From positions 19,976,001 through 20,040,000 of the forward strand of contig NC_084927.1 of the NCBI RefSeq assembly GCF_958298935.1: 64,000 nt of DNA, written 5' to 3'. Under the pieces are notes generated by a model. It had not been told where the DNA came from and made no database searches. It saw only the letters and a program-made list of their open reading frames with translations. The position numbers and the translations under genes were made by a program. How positions within the stretch are numbered: the first letter of the stretch is position 1; the number at the start of each line of letters is the position of its first letter. Source of the DNA: Phragmites australis (lineage: Eukaryota > Streptophyta > Magnoliopsida > Poales > Poaceae). Positions 11,740-23,116 of this stretch are shown piece after piece.

Positions 11740-12720
11740 ATTATAAGTTGCCAGAGTCACTGTGTTTGCTAAGAGCGGATAACAACCTCCCACCTTGGCG
11801 TCCAGGATTGAAAGAGGTAATCATCTTCCATCTTGTGTTATTTATGCAATTTTACATTTCATGAATGTTAACATTTTGATTAAGTGTTTATTAGTGACAG
11901 AATAAAAAATAAGTACGAGCAACTGGCTCCCTTTTCCAGAAAATGCATGTTGTGGATTTTTTGTTTTGTTTTGATTCAAGTCTCCCACTCCATGTTTGCA
12001 TGGTCACATGGCCTTTAATTCTTCGAACCAAATCCAGTAGGAAATGCAATTATACATTGTACTTCAGAAAGTGGTTGATGATGATAGATGTTTGTTTTCT
12101 GCAGTCTAGTGCTGCAGATAATTTTTTGGCTAATAAAGCAACACAATAACTAGATCTAACTTAGTATTGTAGCCTACAAGGCTAGAAGCGGCCTGGCTCA
12201 ATTCGATGTAAAATGTTTTGTCTGCAGTCTACTTAAGAAAATGGTTGTTCATGCTTAATGCTCTAATGTAATTCTAAACTACTTCCTATTAAAGCAGCTT
12301 GAGTAACTGCATTTCTACGTGAAATTTGGTTGGAGTCTGCAGGCTCGTCTTCTTCTAACTGGTCTTGCACGGCGAAGACGGCTCGGCGAGCCCACAGTTC
12401 CCCGAGCACCCCTGCTTCAAGTTGATCGCCTTGAAAAGATGGCCGAGAAGCAGCACCGGGAGTTCAGGGAGAACCACCAGAAATGGATGGAGGAGGGCAA
12501 CCTCCACTCCGCTGTGTTCAGCCCTGCGGAGTTGGCGGCAGATGGGGGAAGCCCAAGCCTGACAGGGACTCGAAGCCCATTTACAGAGGCAAGTATGTGT
12601 AATGCTGATGATGCTTGCTTGTCTGGAATTGCATGGAAGAGAAGGCAAATTTTGTTGGTGTTCTGTATCCTTTCAGTTAGAGCCCCTGTGCCAAACTTTT
12701 TAGCTAGTAGGAGCTGCTAG
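11740..12720 (+). pseudogene. Two exon-like blocks of an unrecognised gene
   Basis: A block at 11742-11815 reads LPESLCLLRADNNLPPWRPG and is followed by GTAATC, a plausible donor. A second block after a TCTGCAG acceptor (12342-12590) reads 'DRLEKMAEKQHREFRENHQK' followed by WMEEGN and ends near a GCAAGT. The intervening DNA is intron-like and T-rich. I do not recognise the family and cannot find a start, so this may be a remnant of a rearranged gene rather than an active one. Confidence 0.35.
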
Positions 12721-12944
12721 ATGTTCCAGAGTTTGATAGGAGTCTGGTAGAAATCCATTTGTCTGCTAGATGAGGAGATGTAACTGTAACATTTTTCTGC
12801 ACTGTATTTATTTTGTTCACCGAATTTTGCTCACTGAATGGTAAAAACCCGAATGACATGTTCTGCACGCTGAATTTTGCGAAGCTAAAGCCCCGTTTGG
12901 AACACAGGTTTTTTTTTGTATGTGAGAATGGAATGTTTTGATTG

Positions 12945-13195
12945 ATCTACGCGTCAGAACGTCTTCCTCACGTGGCTCTATTTATTTTTGATTGGTATAT
13001 ATGGATTGATCAATCACAAGTCGAAAAATGGTTAGAGCTCTAATGTCTTGAACTTATACTGAATTCAATTAATCTAAATCACATAACATTTTCTGATCTA
13101 TTTGATAGTCGCCAAAAGGAGTAATTTTCCCAAGTTTTGTTATAGCTCTTGCGGCTGCTGAAGCAGTTATTGGATTTTAGCAATGCAATCAATAT
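12945..13195 (+). pseudogene. ndhE: Nuclear plastid DNA insertion: nearly full-length ndhE (copy B)
   Basis: Successive frames give YLFSIGIYGLI-like sequence, then MVRALM, LELILNSINLN, TFSDLFDS, and FVIALAAAEAVIG-like sequence. This is the order of plastid NADH dehydrogenase subunit ndhE (NdhE/NuoK-like, about 100 aa) almost end to end. Small indels shift the frame at 'gatcaatcacaag', after 'taatgt' and at 'cgccaaaagg', and a TAG follows 'ttggatttt', so it is dead. It is a typical NUPT. Limits are approximate because the 5' end has diverged. Confidence 0.8.
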
Positions 13196-13755
13196 CTGAT
13201 CATGGCTTTCCTCCTTGTGAGATGACGAGATGGTATTTGGTCTCCCCTAATAAGACAGCAAGAAAGAGAAAAGGGAAATGCAATGAAAAGCACCTAACAC
13301 CGAACCGGATTGTTTATACAAAAATAACAACCAGAACGATCGATCTCAGCCTCTCTGGTCAAACAAAATATTTTGTGATGCATACTTCTTTCTTCCTCAT
13401 CTGTTCTCTCCAGGAACACAGAGACCAATCAGTCAAGGCCACAACCACAAGTTTACTCAAGAAACCCATCACCATGTGACTCTAAACAGTGATTGGTACT
13501 AATTCATTGGCAGGCAGGGCCGGCAAATATCTCGCTAACAACCACCCAAATCATAGTTTAATCTGCATTACTTCATGTCTGTGCAGTTTGAACAACAACA
13601 AGAAGGTGATGACAGACAGGATCGAAGCAAATATTGAAGGGAATGATAATCTTTGAAAGGAGAAAAATGTTCGATTGCTAAAGCTACAGGTTCAGAGCAT
13701 GTCAACAGATGCATGCACGCAGCTGCCCAGTGTATATCGTGTCGTTCGAGCAAGG

Positions 13756-15236
13756 TGTAGAAACGAGATTAGCAATAAGAGGAGAATGAATAGTCATCTC
13801 AATAAATTTTTTATAAATTTGATAGTCTTCTTCTATTTAAATCACCCAACATACTTTAAAACTCAAGCGAAAGAAAACGTACCTTAAAACTCAAGCAAAA
13901 GAAAAAATAGAGAGAAGTTTTAACCAGAGAAAATCGAGGCAATACGACTCCACGGATAGTATATGAACCACATATTCCATTTAAGATCAATCCATATATC
14001 TTAGCACTCAAAAGATCACAACTTACAAAGAAACAAGAAAAGATGAACACCGAGCAACAAAACTCTCCAAGTTGATTGTCTAGAGGCAAGAAAATTCAAG
14101 ATCCTATCACACAAGCGTGTGTATGTAATTTTATGCCTCTAGTAACAAGAAGAATGACCTCACAATGTGCTGAAATTTCAGCCCAAAAACTAAAACGAAA
14201 ATCAAAATCAAAAATCGAAAAACTTGCAAACTTGCAAGGGAACCAATAGAGGAAAACTAGATGAGGGGAATTCAAGTATATGCAAAAACATAAAATTCAT
14301 AACTCAAAGAGACCAGACCTATTTTAAACGGATTACAAAGATTTATCTCTCAAAACTCTCACTTATTACATAGACTAAGCACTCATCTTTCTCTTATCTA
14401 AAATCTTAGCTCTAAGCTTTCAAATAGGTGATGCAAGGAGGCTCAAGTGGCTAATTCAAACTCTTACATAGCGCTATCCTTCTATTTATAGGCCTAGAAA
14501 ACTTGACCATTGAGTTTTCTAGCTTTTCACAAAATATCCCTCTCTTATAATACATTGCTACTTACCATCGAGGGTATTTTGGTCTATTTCTTCTCTATTC
14601 ATCAGATGGCCGTAGCGCTTTCATGACTTAGCTTAGCTTTGCCTCGACTCAAGCTTCACGATGGTGCCACGTACCCCTCCAGTCCTCCCACGGTTTTGAG
14701 GCCAAACTGCAAAATGGCTTAAACGCTTCTGAAAGCGTAACTCGCCGCCTTGCTTACACCTTAAACAAACGCTTCGATGTCGATGCGTGTAATCCGTCAT
14801 GCGATTTTGACTGTCGGCAAGTCTCCCCCACTCCCGATCCCTCGGGCCGTCTTGTCACTTGCACCGGTATCTCCTTCGCTTGACTTTGTCAACACGCTGT
14901 CTCCATTCGCCTTCCATGCTTTGCTTGACCTCCATGTATTCAGCTAGAATCACCTTTGATTCGGTTCGACCTCCTTGATCGTTCGGCACTAAGCACTCCG
15001 CTTAGCCCCGATCATCCCGCCATCAACCACCAAGTTGCATCAATCACTTGCACACCATGAGATAAGCAAACGCATATCTTCAACTCCAATTCCAGTGAGT
15101 TCATAATCAATATGCTCAAATGAAATTCCAAATCAATTCAAATCACATCAAAGCTCATGCAAAACCGAAGATCATCAAACTAAATAAATACCAATATCAA
15201 TCACTCATCACAAGAACATTTCAACTTAGTTTCTCA
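13756..15236 (-). repeat. 3' LTR of the copia element
   Basis: It starts TGTAGAAACGAG (plus strand) and ends TTTCTCA next to the polypurine tract. Its first 600 bp align with 25291-25879 throughout, e.g. the shared 'gagagaagtttaac'-like and 'gattacaaagatttatctct' blocks. Beyond that only this copy continues, giving a full length of about 1.48 kb. The five bases before it are CAAGG, but the matching duplication is lost with the other end. Confidence 0.8.
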
Positions 15237-15249
15237 ATCTCCCCCTTGA
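15237..15249 (-). other. Polypurine tract of the copia element
   Basis: The minus strand reads TCAAGGGGGAGAT immediately before the LTR start TGAGAAAC. This is the classic plus-strand priming site position. Confidence 0.75.
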
Positions 15250-16630
15250 TGAGTGCATTGACAACTCTCAAAGTACATAGATTTTGGTTTGAAGAAATTA
15301 AGATAAGCTTATCCAAATAACAAAAACTCGAGAAAGAGTAAAATATGTCACTTGGCATAAGAAAGATTGTAAAAGCCCTGAGAGAGACAAACACGAGTCA
15401 AAAACTTCAAAAGAGCAAGAAAAACTCAAATCCTAATAACACATGCTCCTCCTTGATGATTACACTTATTCCATTTTTTCCTTTCATTTTTAGACAAATG
15501 CAACTTTCTCCCTCTTTGTTGAATATTTGTGCATAATATCTTTGGGCATATTTTTTCCCTCCTTTGGCAATGCAAACATCGAGGATACAAAACAATGTAA
15601 AAGATGTGCAAATAAAATGCAAACCTACAAAGCTTCATATATAGATCACAAAGCGTTTGCAAGGACTAGAGATGTCAACGCACTAGAAGGAGTAAACAAT
15701 ATAACTCAAAGGTGCACAAAGTCTCGAAGTGAGTTCATGTCATAAACACCGGGAGTGAAACAAGTTTTGATCATATTGTTCAATTATCCAAAAGATGTCA
15801 CCACAAAAGTATCCATGGTTTCATGATCAGTGCAAAGATTAGAGAAACTAGTGCTATGTTAAGTTCAAACTAGGCAACCAAGTTCAACCCGACGGGCTAT
15901 GCAAACACCCACATATCAATGTAAGCCTTAGTTTGACAACATAAAAAATAACATTCTTAGCACATTAAAAGGCATAAGTTAACTTTCTCATTTGATCATT
16001 TAACTATCCTTGAGTGAGTTTTAAGCAACCATGGGTTCACTTCTTTGGCAAACCACATGAAGTCTTAAGTCACCGTATTGGATTCAATTTTAGCTCAAAA
16101 CTTGATCATTCATTTTATTAACTCAACATAGGATTCAAGATATGTAATTTTTCATAAAGCCAAAATAAGTTATGCCTTTGGGACATAAAAGAGTACATGC
16201 TCTCTTAATGGTTAATCATGGGCTAAACATTTACATAGACATAGGTCAAAGACCTCCAATCTGTTGAACTGAATAAAGTGGCCTAGCACAAGCTTTTCAC
16301 AGAACTAGCCCTAATTTAAGCACCGATCAAGCTAAAATAAACACTCAAGGGTGATAAGAGATTATGTTCATATTTTAAGTTTATTTTTAGAAAAGACAAA
16401 CTTGCTCAACAGATTTTATGCCATGTTTCAATAAAAGCCTAAGTTTGCACAAATTGTTATACATCCACTACACTTAGCACAAATTCACAGCTAGTAAAAA
16501 AAATACAAAGAACATATAAGTGAAGCTTGCTAACATGATTATTTTACAAAAATGCTATGCAATGCAAATACAACAAAAGTAAGATAGAGTATGTACAAAG
16601 GTAACCCCCCCTCCTCACACAATGCCATAG
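15250..16630 (-). other. Long 3' non-coding region of the copia element
   Basis: Between the ADIFTKPL end of pol and the polypurine tract lie about 1.4 kb of AT-rich DNA with many stops on both strands. SIRE-type elements often carry a long region here, sometimes with an envelope-like ORF. None is visible. Confidence 0.5.
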
Positions 16631-16639
16631 GGATAGCAC

Positions 16640-17979
16640 ACACCAAGCTCTCTCCGTAGAAAGACAAACCTTGTTACATCTAGAGGCTTGGTAAAGATGT
16701 CGGCTAGTTAGTGTTGGATATCTATGTAGCTCAACTCAATGTCTCCCTTCCCATTATGGTTTCTCAGGAAGTGGAATCTCACATCTATGTGTTTGGTTCT
16801 GAAGTATTAAACTGGATTATTGGCTTAGCTTATGGCACTGGTGTTGTCATACAAAAGCGGTGCACTCCTAAAATCTAACCCAAAATTCCTCAAGGTAGCA
16901 ACCATCCATAAAATTTGTGAGCAACAGCTAGCAGCAGATACATATTCAGCTTCAGCAGTAGACTGCGTAACGCTAGACTACTTGCGAGAAGACCAACACA
17001 TAAGAGAAGTACCCAAGAAATGATAAGTACCAGAGTTACTCTTCTTGTTAATTCTACACCCAACAAAATCTGCATCCGAAAAGCCACAAAGAGAAAGAGA
17101 AGAGGATGCAGAAAACTAAAGGTCATACTCGAGAGTGTGCTTGAGATACCTCTGAATGTGTTCCACCGTTTGGCGGTGAGACGTCCTCGGTGAAGCCTGG
17201 AAGCAAGCACACAAGAAGACAAAGAAGTGGATGTCGGGTCTTATCGTCGTCAAGTACAGGAGGGCACCGATCATGCTCCTATACTCCCGCTAGTCCACCT
17301 CCTCGCCATCTTCATCTGGATCAAGCACAATCGATATTGCCATTGGTGTCGCCTATGGCATTAACCCAACTTGAATTAGATAAAACATGTCCAACATCAT
17401 GGGGCTCAAAAGAAGCAACAAATACAGAATCAGTGAAATGAGCATGAGAAACAGATTTGAACTTCGTTATCCTCTCTCCAAGCTCACCGATCATCAGCTG
17501 TGGGGGATGTCGCTGTCATTATCAAAGAGATAGTTCTTGAACTCGGTGCCATTATCACTGCGAATTGCTTTCAATGCACCAGGGAGTTCTTTGAACAAAC
17601 TCAAAGCCATGCTCTAAAAGTGTGAAAACACTTAATCCTTATTCACAAGAAATAAAACCCAAGAGTAGCGAGATAAATCATCAACAATGATAAGTACATA
17701 CCACTTCCCTTCCACCGAACGAATCTGGGAAGGACCAACAGTATCCATATGAAGAAGTTCTCTTGGCCGTTCGGTCATCACAAGATTGATTTGTGGGTGA
17801 GAGGTGGCAACCATCTTGCCATACTAACAAGGAGCACAAACGAGGTTCTTCTCAAACTTGAACTTGGGTAATCCTCAAATCAAGCACTCAAACGAGTAAG
17901 TCAAAACTCATATGCCCTAGTCTCCTATACCACATCCAAAGATCAGAAGAAGGTTGAGCAATCAAACAACGAGAAGAAC
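16640..17979 (-). pseudogene. Copia pol fragments: integrase, RT end and RNase H
   Basis: From the 5' side (right): a pre-integrase piece 'LWMWYRRLGH' (about 17930), integrase core 'RELLHMDTVGPSQIRSVEGK' and 'LIIVDDLSRYSWV' (17632-17814), and SDNGTEF (about 17550). An internal deletion then joins to the RT end and RNase H: GFSDADFVGC-like, CWSSRK, STAEAEY (about 16950) and ADIFTKPL (about 16690). Most of RT is missing and frames change several times, so this is a dead polyprotein. Confidence 0.8.
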
Positions 17980-18424
17980 TGTAATAGCCCAAATGGCTTG
18001 AGCATGTCATTAAGCATCATGTTTTTTTTTTTGAGCAATTATTAACATGCAAATTCATTTAAACATAAATTGTGAAAATTGATGTTAATAGGTGCTTTGT
18101 GAAGCAACTCACAATATTTATATGAAACATAAGGTTGGAAATAATTTTATAAATTACTCCATGTTAAATGAGGAATATTAATGATTTTAAATAATTTTTT
18201 TAGAATGATTTTGAAGGCATAAAAATTTCCACAAGTTAGAAAATATTGCATTTTTGGAGATTTTTAAATTGAAATTGGCTCTATATTTTTGGGTCAAACA
18301 AGTTAAAATGGGTTTCATGTGAATTATAGTTTTGCTAAAAATTTGTCCCACGAATTTTGGACCAAGAAAAGATCTTCAATTGGATGGATAAATTGGTGGA
18401 GATGAATTTAACTGGTAGATCACT
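17980..18424 (+). repeat. Left LTR stub of the nested gypsy
   Basis: It aligns along its whole length with 19550-20000, from 'agcccaaatggcttgagcat' to 'aaaagatcttcaatt' and 'gatcact', with scattered substitutions and small indels. At about 18424 it breaks directly into integrase coding sequence, marking the deletion junction. Confidence 0.85.
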
Positions 18425-19075
18425 ATTGAATTGGTTCGAATCCGGCGAAAGGGCTTTTCTCAGCCCAGATTTGGTCAAGGATGTAGAAAAATATGTTTTG
18501 ATGATTTGCAAGAGTCCCCTCATAGCTCAGTCCCAACAAAAGAGCTATGCGGATAGCCGCAGACGAGATCTTGTGTTTGAGATTAGGGATTTCGTCTATC
18601 TTAAAGTGTCACCTCTCAAAGGGGTTCGACGCTTTGAAGTCAGAGAGAAGCTAGCACCTCGCTATGTTGGTCCATTTCAAATCATTGCTTGGCGTGGAGA
18701 GGTGGCCTATCAGTTGGACCTGCCTCCGTCTTTCTCCGCCGTGCACAACGTCTTCCATGTCTCTCAATTAAAGAAATACCTTCGAGTCCCAACCGAAATC
18801 ATTGAAGTTGCAAACCAAGAATTTAGCCAGATCTCTCCTATTGCGAATATCCAATTCGTATTCTTGAGGAAGTCGAATGGAAGACGTGACACAAGTCAAT
18901 TAAGTTTCTCAAGGTTCAGTGGAGCAATCACTTCAAAGGCGAAGCGACGTGGGAACGTGAGGATCGGCTTCGTGCCAGTTATCCTGAGTTTTTCTCCAAA
19001 TTGCGAGTGTTGCATTAGTTTCTATTCCTCACAGCGTGTAAATGGTGCTATGGTAATGAAGATGTCATGAAACAC
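18425..19075 (+). pseudogene. Gypsy integrase C-terminus plus decayed chromodomain
   Basis: The open frame contains QKSYADSRRRDL and VGDFVYLKVSP-like sequence (here RDFVYLKVSPLKGVRRF), then GKLAPRYVGPF-like and 'LPPSFSAVHNVFHVSQLKKY'. This is the GPY/F-type integrase tail of chromoviruses. After a frameshift near 18870 the sequence reads ATWEREDRLRASYPEFF, the C-terminal part of a Tekay-type chromodomain that tethers integration to histone marks. The frameshift and loss of the upstream part make it non-functional. Confidence 0.85.
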
Positions 19076-19536
19076 CCTGCATGATGTTGAGATGCATTCA
19101 CCTTTGAGTAGATGGAAGTTCTGTCGTTCTGCCCACCACCCGTGGGTTAGTAGGAATCTGGTATTCCTGTTTTTTCTTATATATGTACACAATCACCATC
19201 AAGTCACCAAGGAGACCACCCTCACCTTTGTTCTCTCATGAATACAAATAGAAGTTGTAACTTTGTCATGTCAGTGAACTGAGATAAGATAGGATGATGA
19301 CACCACCGTCACTCACCTGGCACCCATCTTGTTATCTTGTAATATCCTTGTTATAAGATTAACTTGTCTAGGTGAATATGGCACATAGAAACCTGGAATT
19401 TTTCCCGAGGTCTGGGAAATATGCCATGCAAAACTGTTGTATCACCTAGTGATGACGTCGTTGTCCCTGTCCTGGAAACTCTTTTTCCTCGCTCTCTTCC
19501 CCGCACTTCACCCGAATCTCGGGATGAGATTCTTTT

Positions 19537-19549
19537 AAGGGGGGAGTTT
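19537..19549 (+). other. Polypurine tract of the nested gypsy
   Basis: AAGGGGGGAG lies a few bases before the right LTR start TGTGACAG, as expected for plus-strand priming. Confidence 0.7.
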
Positions 19550-22500
19550 TGTGACAGCCCAAATGGCTTGAGCATGTCATTAAGCATCATGAGCATCATG
19601 TTTATTTGTTTTGAGCAATAATATGCAAATTCATTTAAACATAAATTGTGAAAATTGATGTTATGATGTGCTTTGTGAAGCAACTCATAATGTTGCTATC
19701 AAACATAAGGTTGGAAACAATTTTAAAATTAGTCCATGTTAAATGAGGAATATTAGTGATTTTCTCCAAATTTTTGGGAATGATTTTGAAGGCATAAAAA
19801 TTGCCACAAGTTAGAAAAGCTTGCATCTTTGGAGATTTTTAAATTGAAATTGGCTCAATATTTTTGGGTCAAACAAGTTAAAATGGTTGCACGTGAATTA
19901 TAGTTTCATACAAATTTTGTCCCATAAATTTTGGACCACGAAAAGATCTTCAATTAGATGGATAAATTGTTGGTGATGAATTTGACCGGTCGATCACTGT
20001 TCATGCGCCCATTCCCCTGTTTCCCACTCTTTGCTGATCTCTCAGCCGCCGTTGTTGACTATTGCGGCAGGCCGTTGAGTCACGAAAGCCGAGCCTTCGA
20101 GGAGAAGTGATCGGCCTCGCCCTTATCCCCCTCGCTGCTCTCTCTTCTCTCTCTCTCTCCCACACTCTCGTTCGGCGAGTCCAGAGCATAGCATCAGAGC
20201 ACAGAGCGCAGCATAGGCACGTCGCCGAAAAAATCCAATGAGCTGAGCTCAATTTGACCAGGCCCAAGCCACGAGGATCTAAGGAAGGGGTCGTGCGACG
20301 CTCCACCGGCATAATCCCGCCGGATTCCCCTTCTTCCTCGGCCGAAATCGGGTGCAGGTGCCTTCGTCCCCATTTCCGGCCGCCTTCATCGCCACATCTC
20401 CGTCGATCCATGGCACCATTGCTTCTCCAGACGAATCGGCCTCACGGTGTGCTTCCCCGTGATCTCTTGAACCCTTTGCATGTGTAGTTTTCCCTTTTGC
20501 CTGTCGCCGGCGCGTTTCTCCGTGGTGGCCGAGCTGCCGTCGCCTCCCCATGCACGCCACCGGCCCAGCCGCCGTTGGGCTCCTCGGCCAAGAGGCGGGC
20601 CGTCGTGTTCGTGTGCTCGCATGGAGGGTTAGGGTGTACTCGGTTGGACCGTTCTGGTCGCCAGTGCGTCGAGCTGTGCCGCCGCCGCTCGCCGCCTTCC
20701 GGCCATCGCAGTTGACGACGTGTGCCCCAGTCGAGTCCGTGTGCCTCCACTGATAGCGCTGCTATCCTCTCGGGCCACCGGTGTTACGCCGTTCGCCGTC
20801 GGCGGACCGCTCCAGCGCTGCCGCCATAGCTGGCCATGGCATGACTCCGTTTTGACCTAGGTCAAACCAACTGAGCCCGCAGTCAGCTTCTATAGCTAAC
20901 TAAATCCTGGGTAGAAAAAGATTTTGGCCCATTTAATTTTCAGATTTAATCGGTAAATGCGAATTAGATTATTAGTTGCATTGTTAAATCGGTTGAAACC
21001 TTATAAAATGTTTAGGTAAATGAATATTTCTCCAAAAATGATGAAACCAATTTTGTTAGTTTTGTATGATTATTCTATACACAATAAAAATATTGTGAGC
21101 TATGAAATATGTATTTAAATTTCATGGGTTAATAAAATATGTTTGAGATTCATTAATCCATAATTAATTATTGGTAGCTCCAAAACTGATGAAATCAATT
21201 TTGTAAATCTTGTTAATTTATGCCCTGTTCAGTAAAAATACACACACTCATGCTAAGCATAGTTAATTTTCTAATTAGGGCTAAGCTTTGTTTTAAGCTT
21301 AATTAATCCAGAAAATATTAAATGTTTAAAAATAAGTAAAGTTAACGAAATCGTTAATACTTTAAACTCATGTCATGAAGCATTGCACCTCCTTCATGAT
21401 CATCATTGCATGCGTTCCTCTTTAAGAGAACGAAGGTCCAGAGCGTGATGCGAGTCTGATCGAGGGCGACACTGAGACATGGCACTTCTGCAAGTTCTGT
21501 TCGGGAAGTGTCGAGCAAACCCCAGAGCAGAAAGGCGAGCATCTAAGCATACTGCAACCTTTGTTCAAATTAAATAGAGTCTAAATTCATAAGTTATGCT
21601 TTATGTATGTTTGCATGTGTTGAGTCTAGTGTTGGGCTGATATGGGTAGAACCTATGTTGATACATTATCTCTGCCTTGACTTATTGATAAATCCGTATC
21701 CTTGTAGTCTTAATGATATAGTTGGTGTCTAGCTTCAAGGTTTATTCAAAATGCTTAGTAATGCTAGGTCCTCGGTGGAAGTCGAGCGACGGTGCTGCCG
21801 TTGTTCGTGAGCTTAGGGCTTAATCACTGTTCATAGATACAAAGATGAGGTTGAGATGGATGGTTGAGATGTGAGATTGAGGCGAGATGTGGGCAATGTT
21901 AGGGGGGTATCTTCTACCCAGGAGGAGTCCTCTGGGTAGTTCGGGAGAGGAGCCCGGATGCTATAGATCGCTTGCATTATTTAAGGCCGTCCGTCGGTAC
22001 AGTTGGCACTAGCATTTTCCGTACTCACCACATGCTGATCTAATGGTAAGGTAAACCGATTATCATATGCCGTGCCAACACTTGCCTTGTGGTTCTATGA
22101 CGCATAAGAGAAAAAGAAAAGGAGAAGCAAGGTGGCGGGGAGCCGGAGGTGTCCGGGACACGCTCGCGGTAACCCCAGTGCCATAGGGGCATTGCAAGTG
22201 GATGGTTCCGGGTATGAGAAAGGTTGACTCGAGTACCCCCCTTGTGTGTACTTTCGCGAGTAGCACAAGCCGAATGGTCCTCGAGTCGTGTGGGTAAAGT
22301 TGTACCCCTATGCAGGGTGTATGAACAATTCGAATTGCCGCGCTCTCGATCATGAGTATGTTATTGTTTTATTTGTATCGGTCTTAGAGTTTAAGAATGT
22401 GGGATAAGGTTATGGTATGATGGAATTGGTTGTTAGTTTGTTGATGAGATACTATGGTTACTACACATACATGTTCAAGTTGTGGTTTACAGGGTACAAA

Positions 22501-23111
22501 GTTAGTTGTTTTTGGGTTAAGTATAGATGCTCACACATATGTGTCTAGGTTGCTTACCGCATATGTTTTACTTAACCTTGTAGCCTACTCTTGCTAACAG
22601 TTCAATGCATAATCCTTGGAGTTGAGCCACATATATGTGCTCTATATGGATTAAGTCTTGTGAGTACCTTCGTTCTCATGCCTGCACTTTCAGGTTCTGC
22701 TGGTGAGGGTGGGGTGGTGTTTGGCTACTTCGTGTCCGCTGATGCAGGTGGTGGGCAAGAGTAGTGCATCATACTCTGGCGAGACGTAGCTTTTGGGATG
22801 GAGCCTAAGGGCATATGACTCCACTCTTCTTTTGTTATCGTTAAGTTTTTAATCTTCCGCTACGTAGTTTCTCTTTGTGTATACTGTTGTAAATTATTGC
22901 ATGCTTAAGAACTTGTAATATAACTTTAATTGCTCACTCTTTCTTAAGCTATATTGTGATGTACATATTGAAAAGGCATGTGTTTCGATCTTGGGCACAA
23001 AACACGTACCGAGACTACTAGGATGGTATTCTGGTTAATCATTGAGGTTGTATTTATGAATAATAGTCCTCCTGATGATTAATTAGAATACTGTTTGGAT
23101 GGTTCCTAACA
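19550..23111 (+). repeat. Right LTR of the nested gypsy, 3.56 kb
   Basis: It begins TGTGACAGCCC after the polypurine tract and ends CCTAACA at the AGAAC target duplication. It contains a GC-rich block at about 20000-20860 with ORF-like stretches on both strands, then AT-rich DNA. The ORFs are low-complexity and unrecognised, so I do not call genes. The segment around 22490-22620 resembles the right edge of the window (63880-64000), showing another family member there. Confidence 0.85.
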
Positions 23112-23116
23112 AGAAC

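Larger units (their letters stand above)
17980..23111 (+). mobile_element. Ty3/gypsy chromovirus (Tekay-like), internally deleted, nested in copia
   Basis: The element starts TGTAATAGCCC and ends CCTAACA. It is flanked by perfect 5-bp target duplications AGAAC (17975-17979 and 23112-23116). It consists of a 445-bp stub of the left LTR, an internal piece encoding the integrase end and chromodomain, a polypurine tract, and a complete 3.56-kb right LTR. One deletion therefore removed about 3.1 kb of left LTR together with gag, protease, RT, RNase H and most of integrase. Orientation is opposite to the host copia element. Confidence 0.9.

Noticed and set aside
11484..12915. Two 'ccccgtttgga' motifs as ends of one transposon
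   Set aside because: Both are in the same orientation, so they cannot be a terminal inverted pair, and no target duplication was found.
18428..18445. B-box-like 'ggttcgaatcc' suggesting a tRNA or SINE
   Set aside because: It lies at the integrase-fragment junction of the gypsy element with no A box or A-tail nearby.
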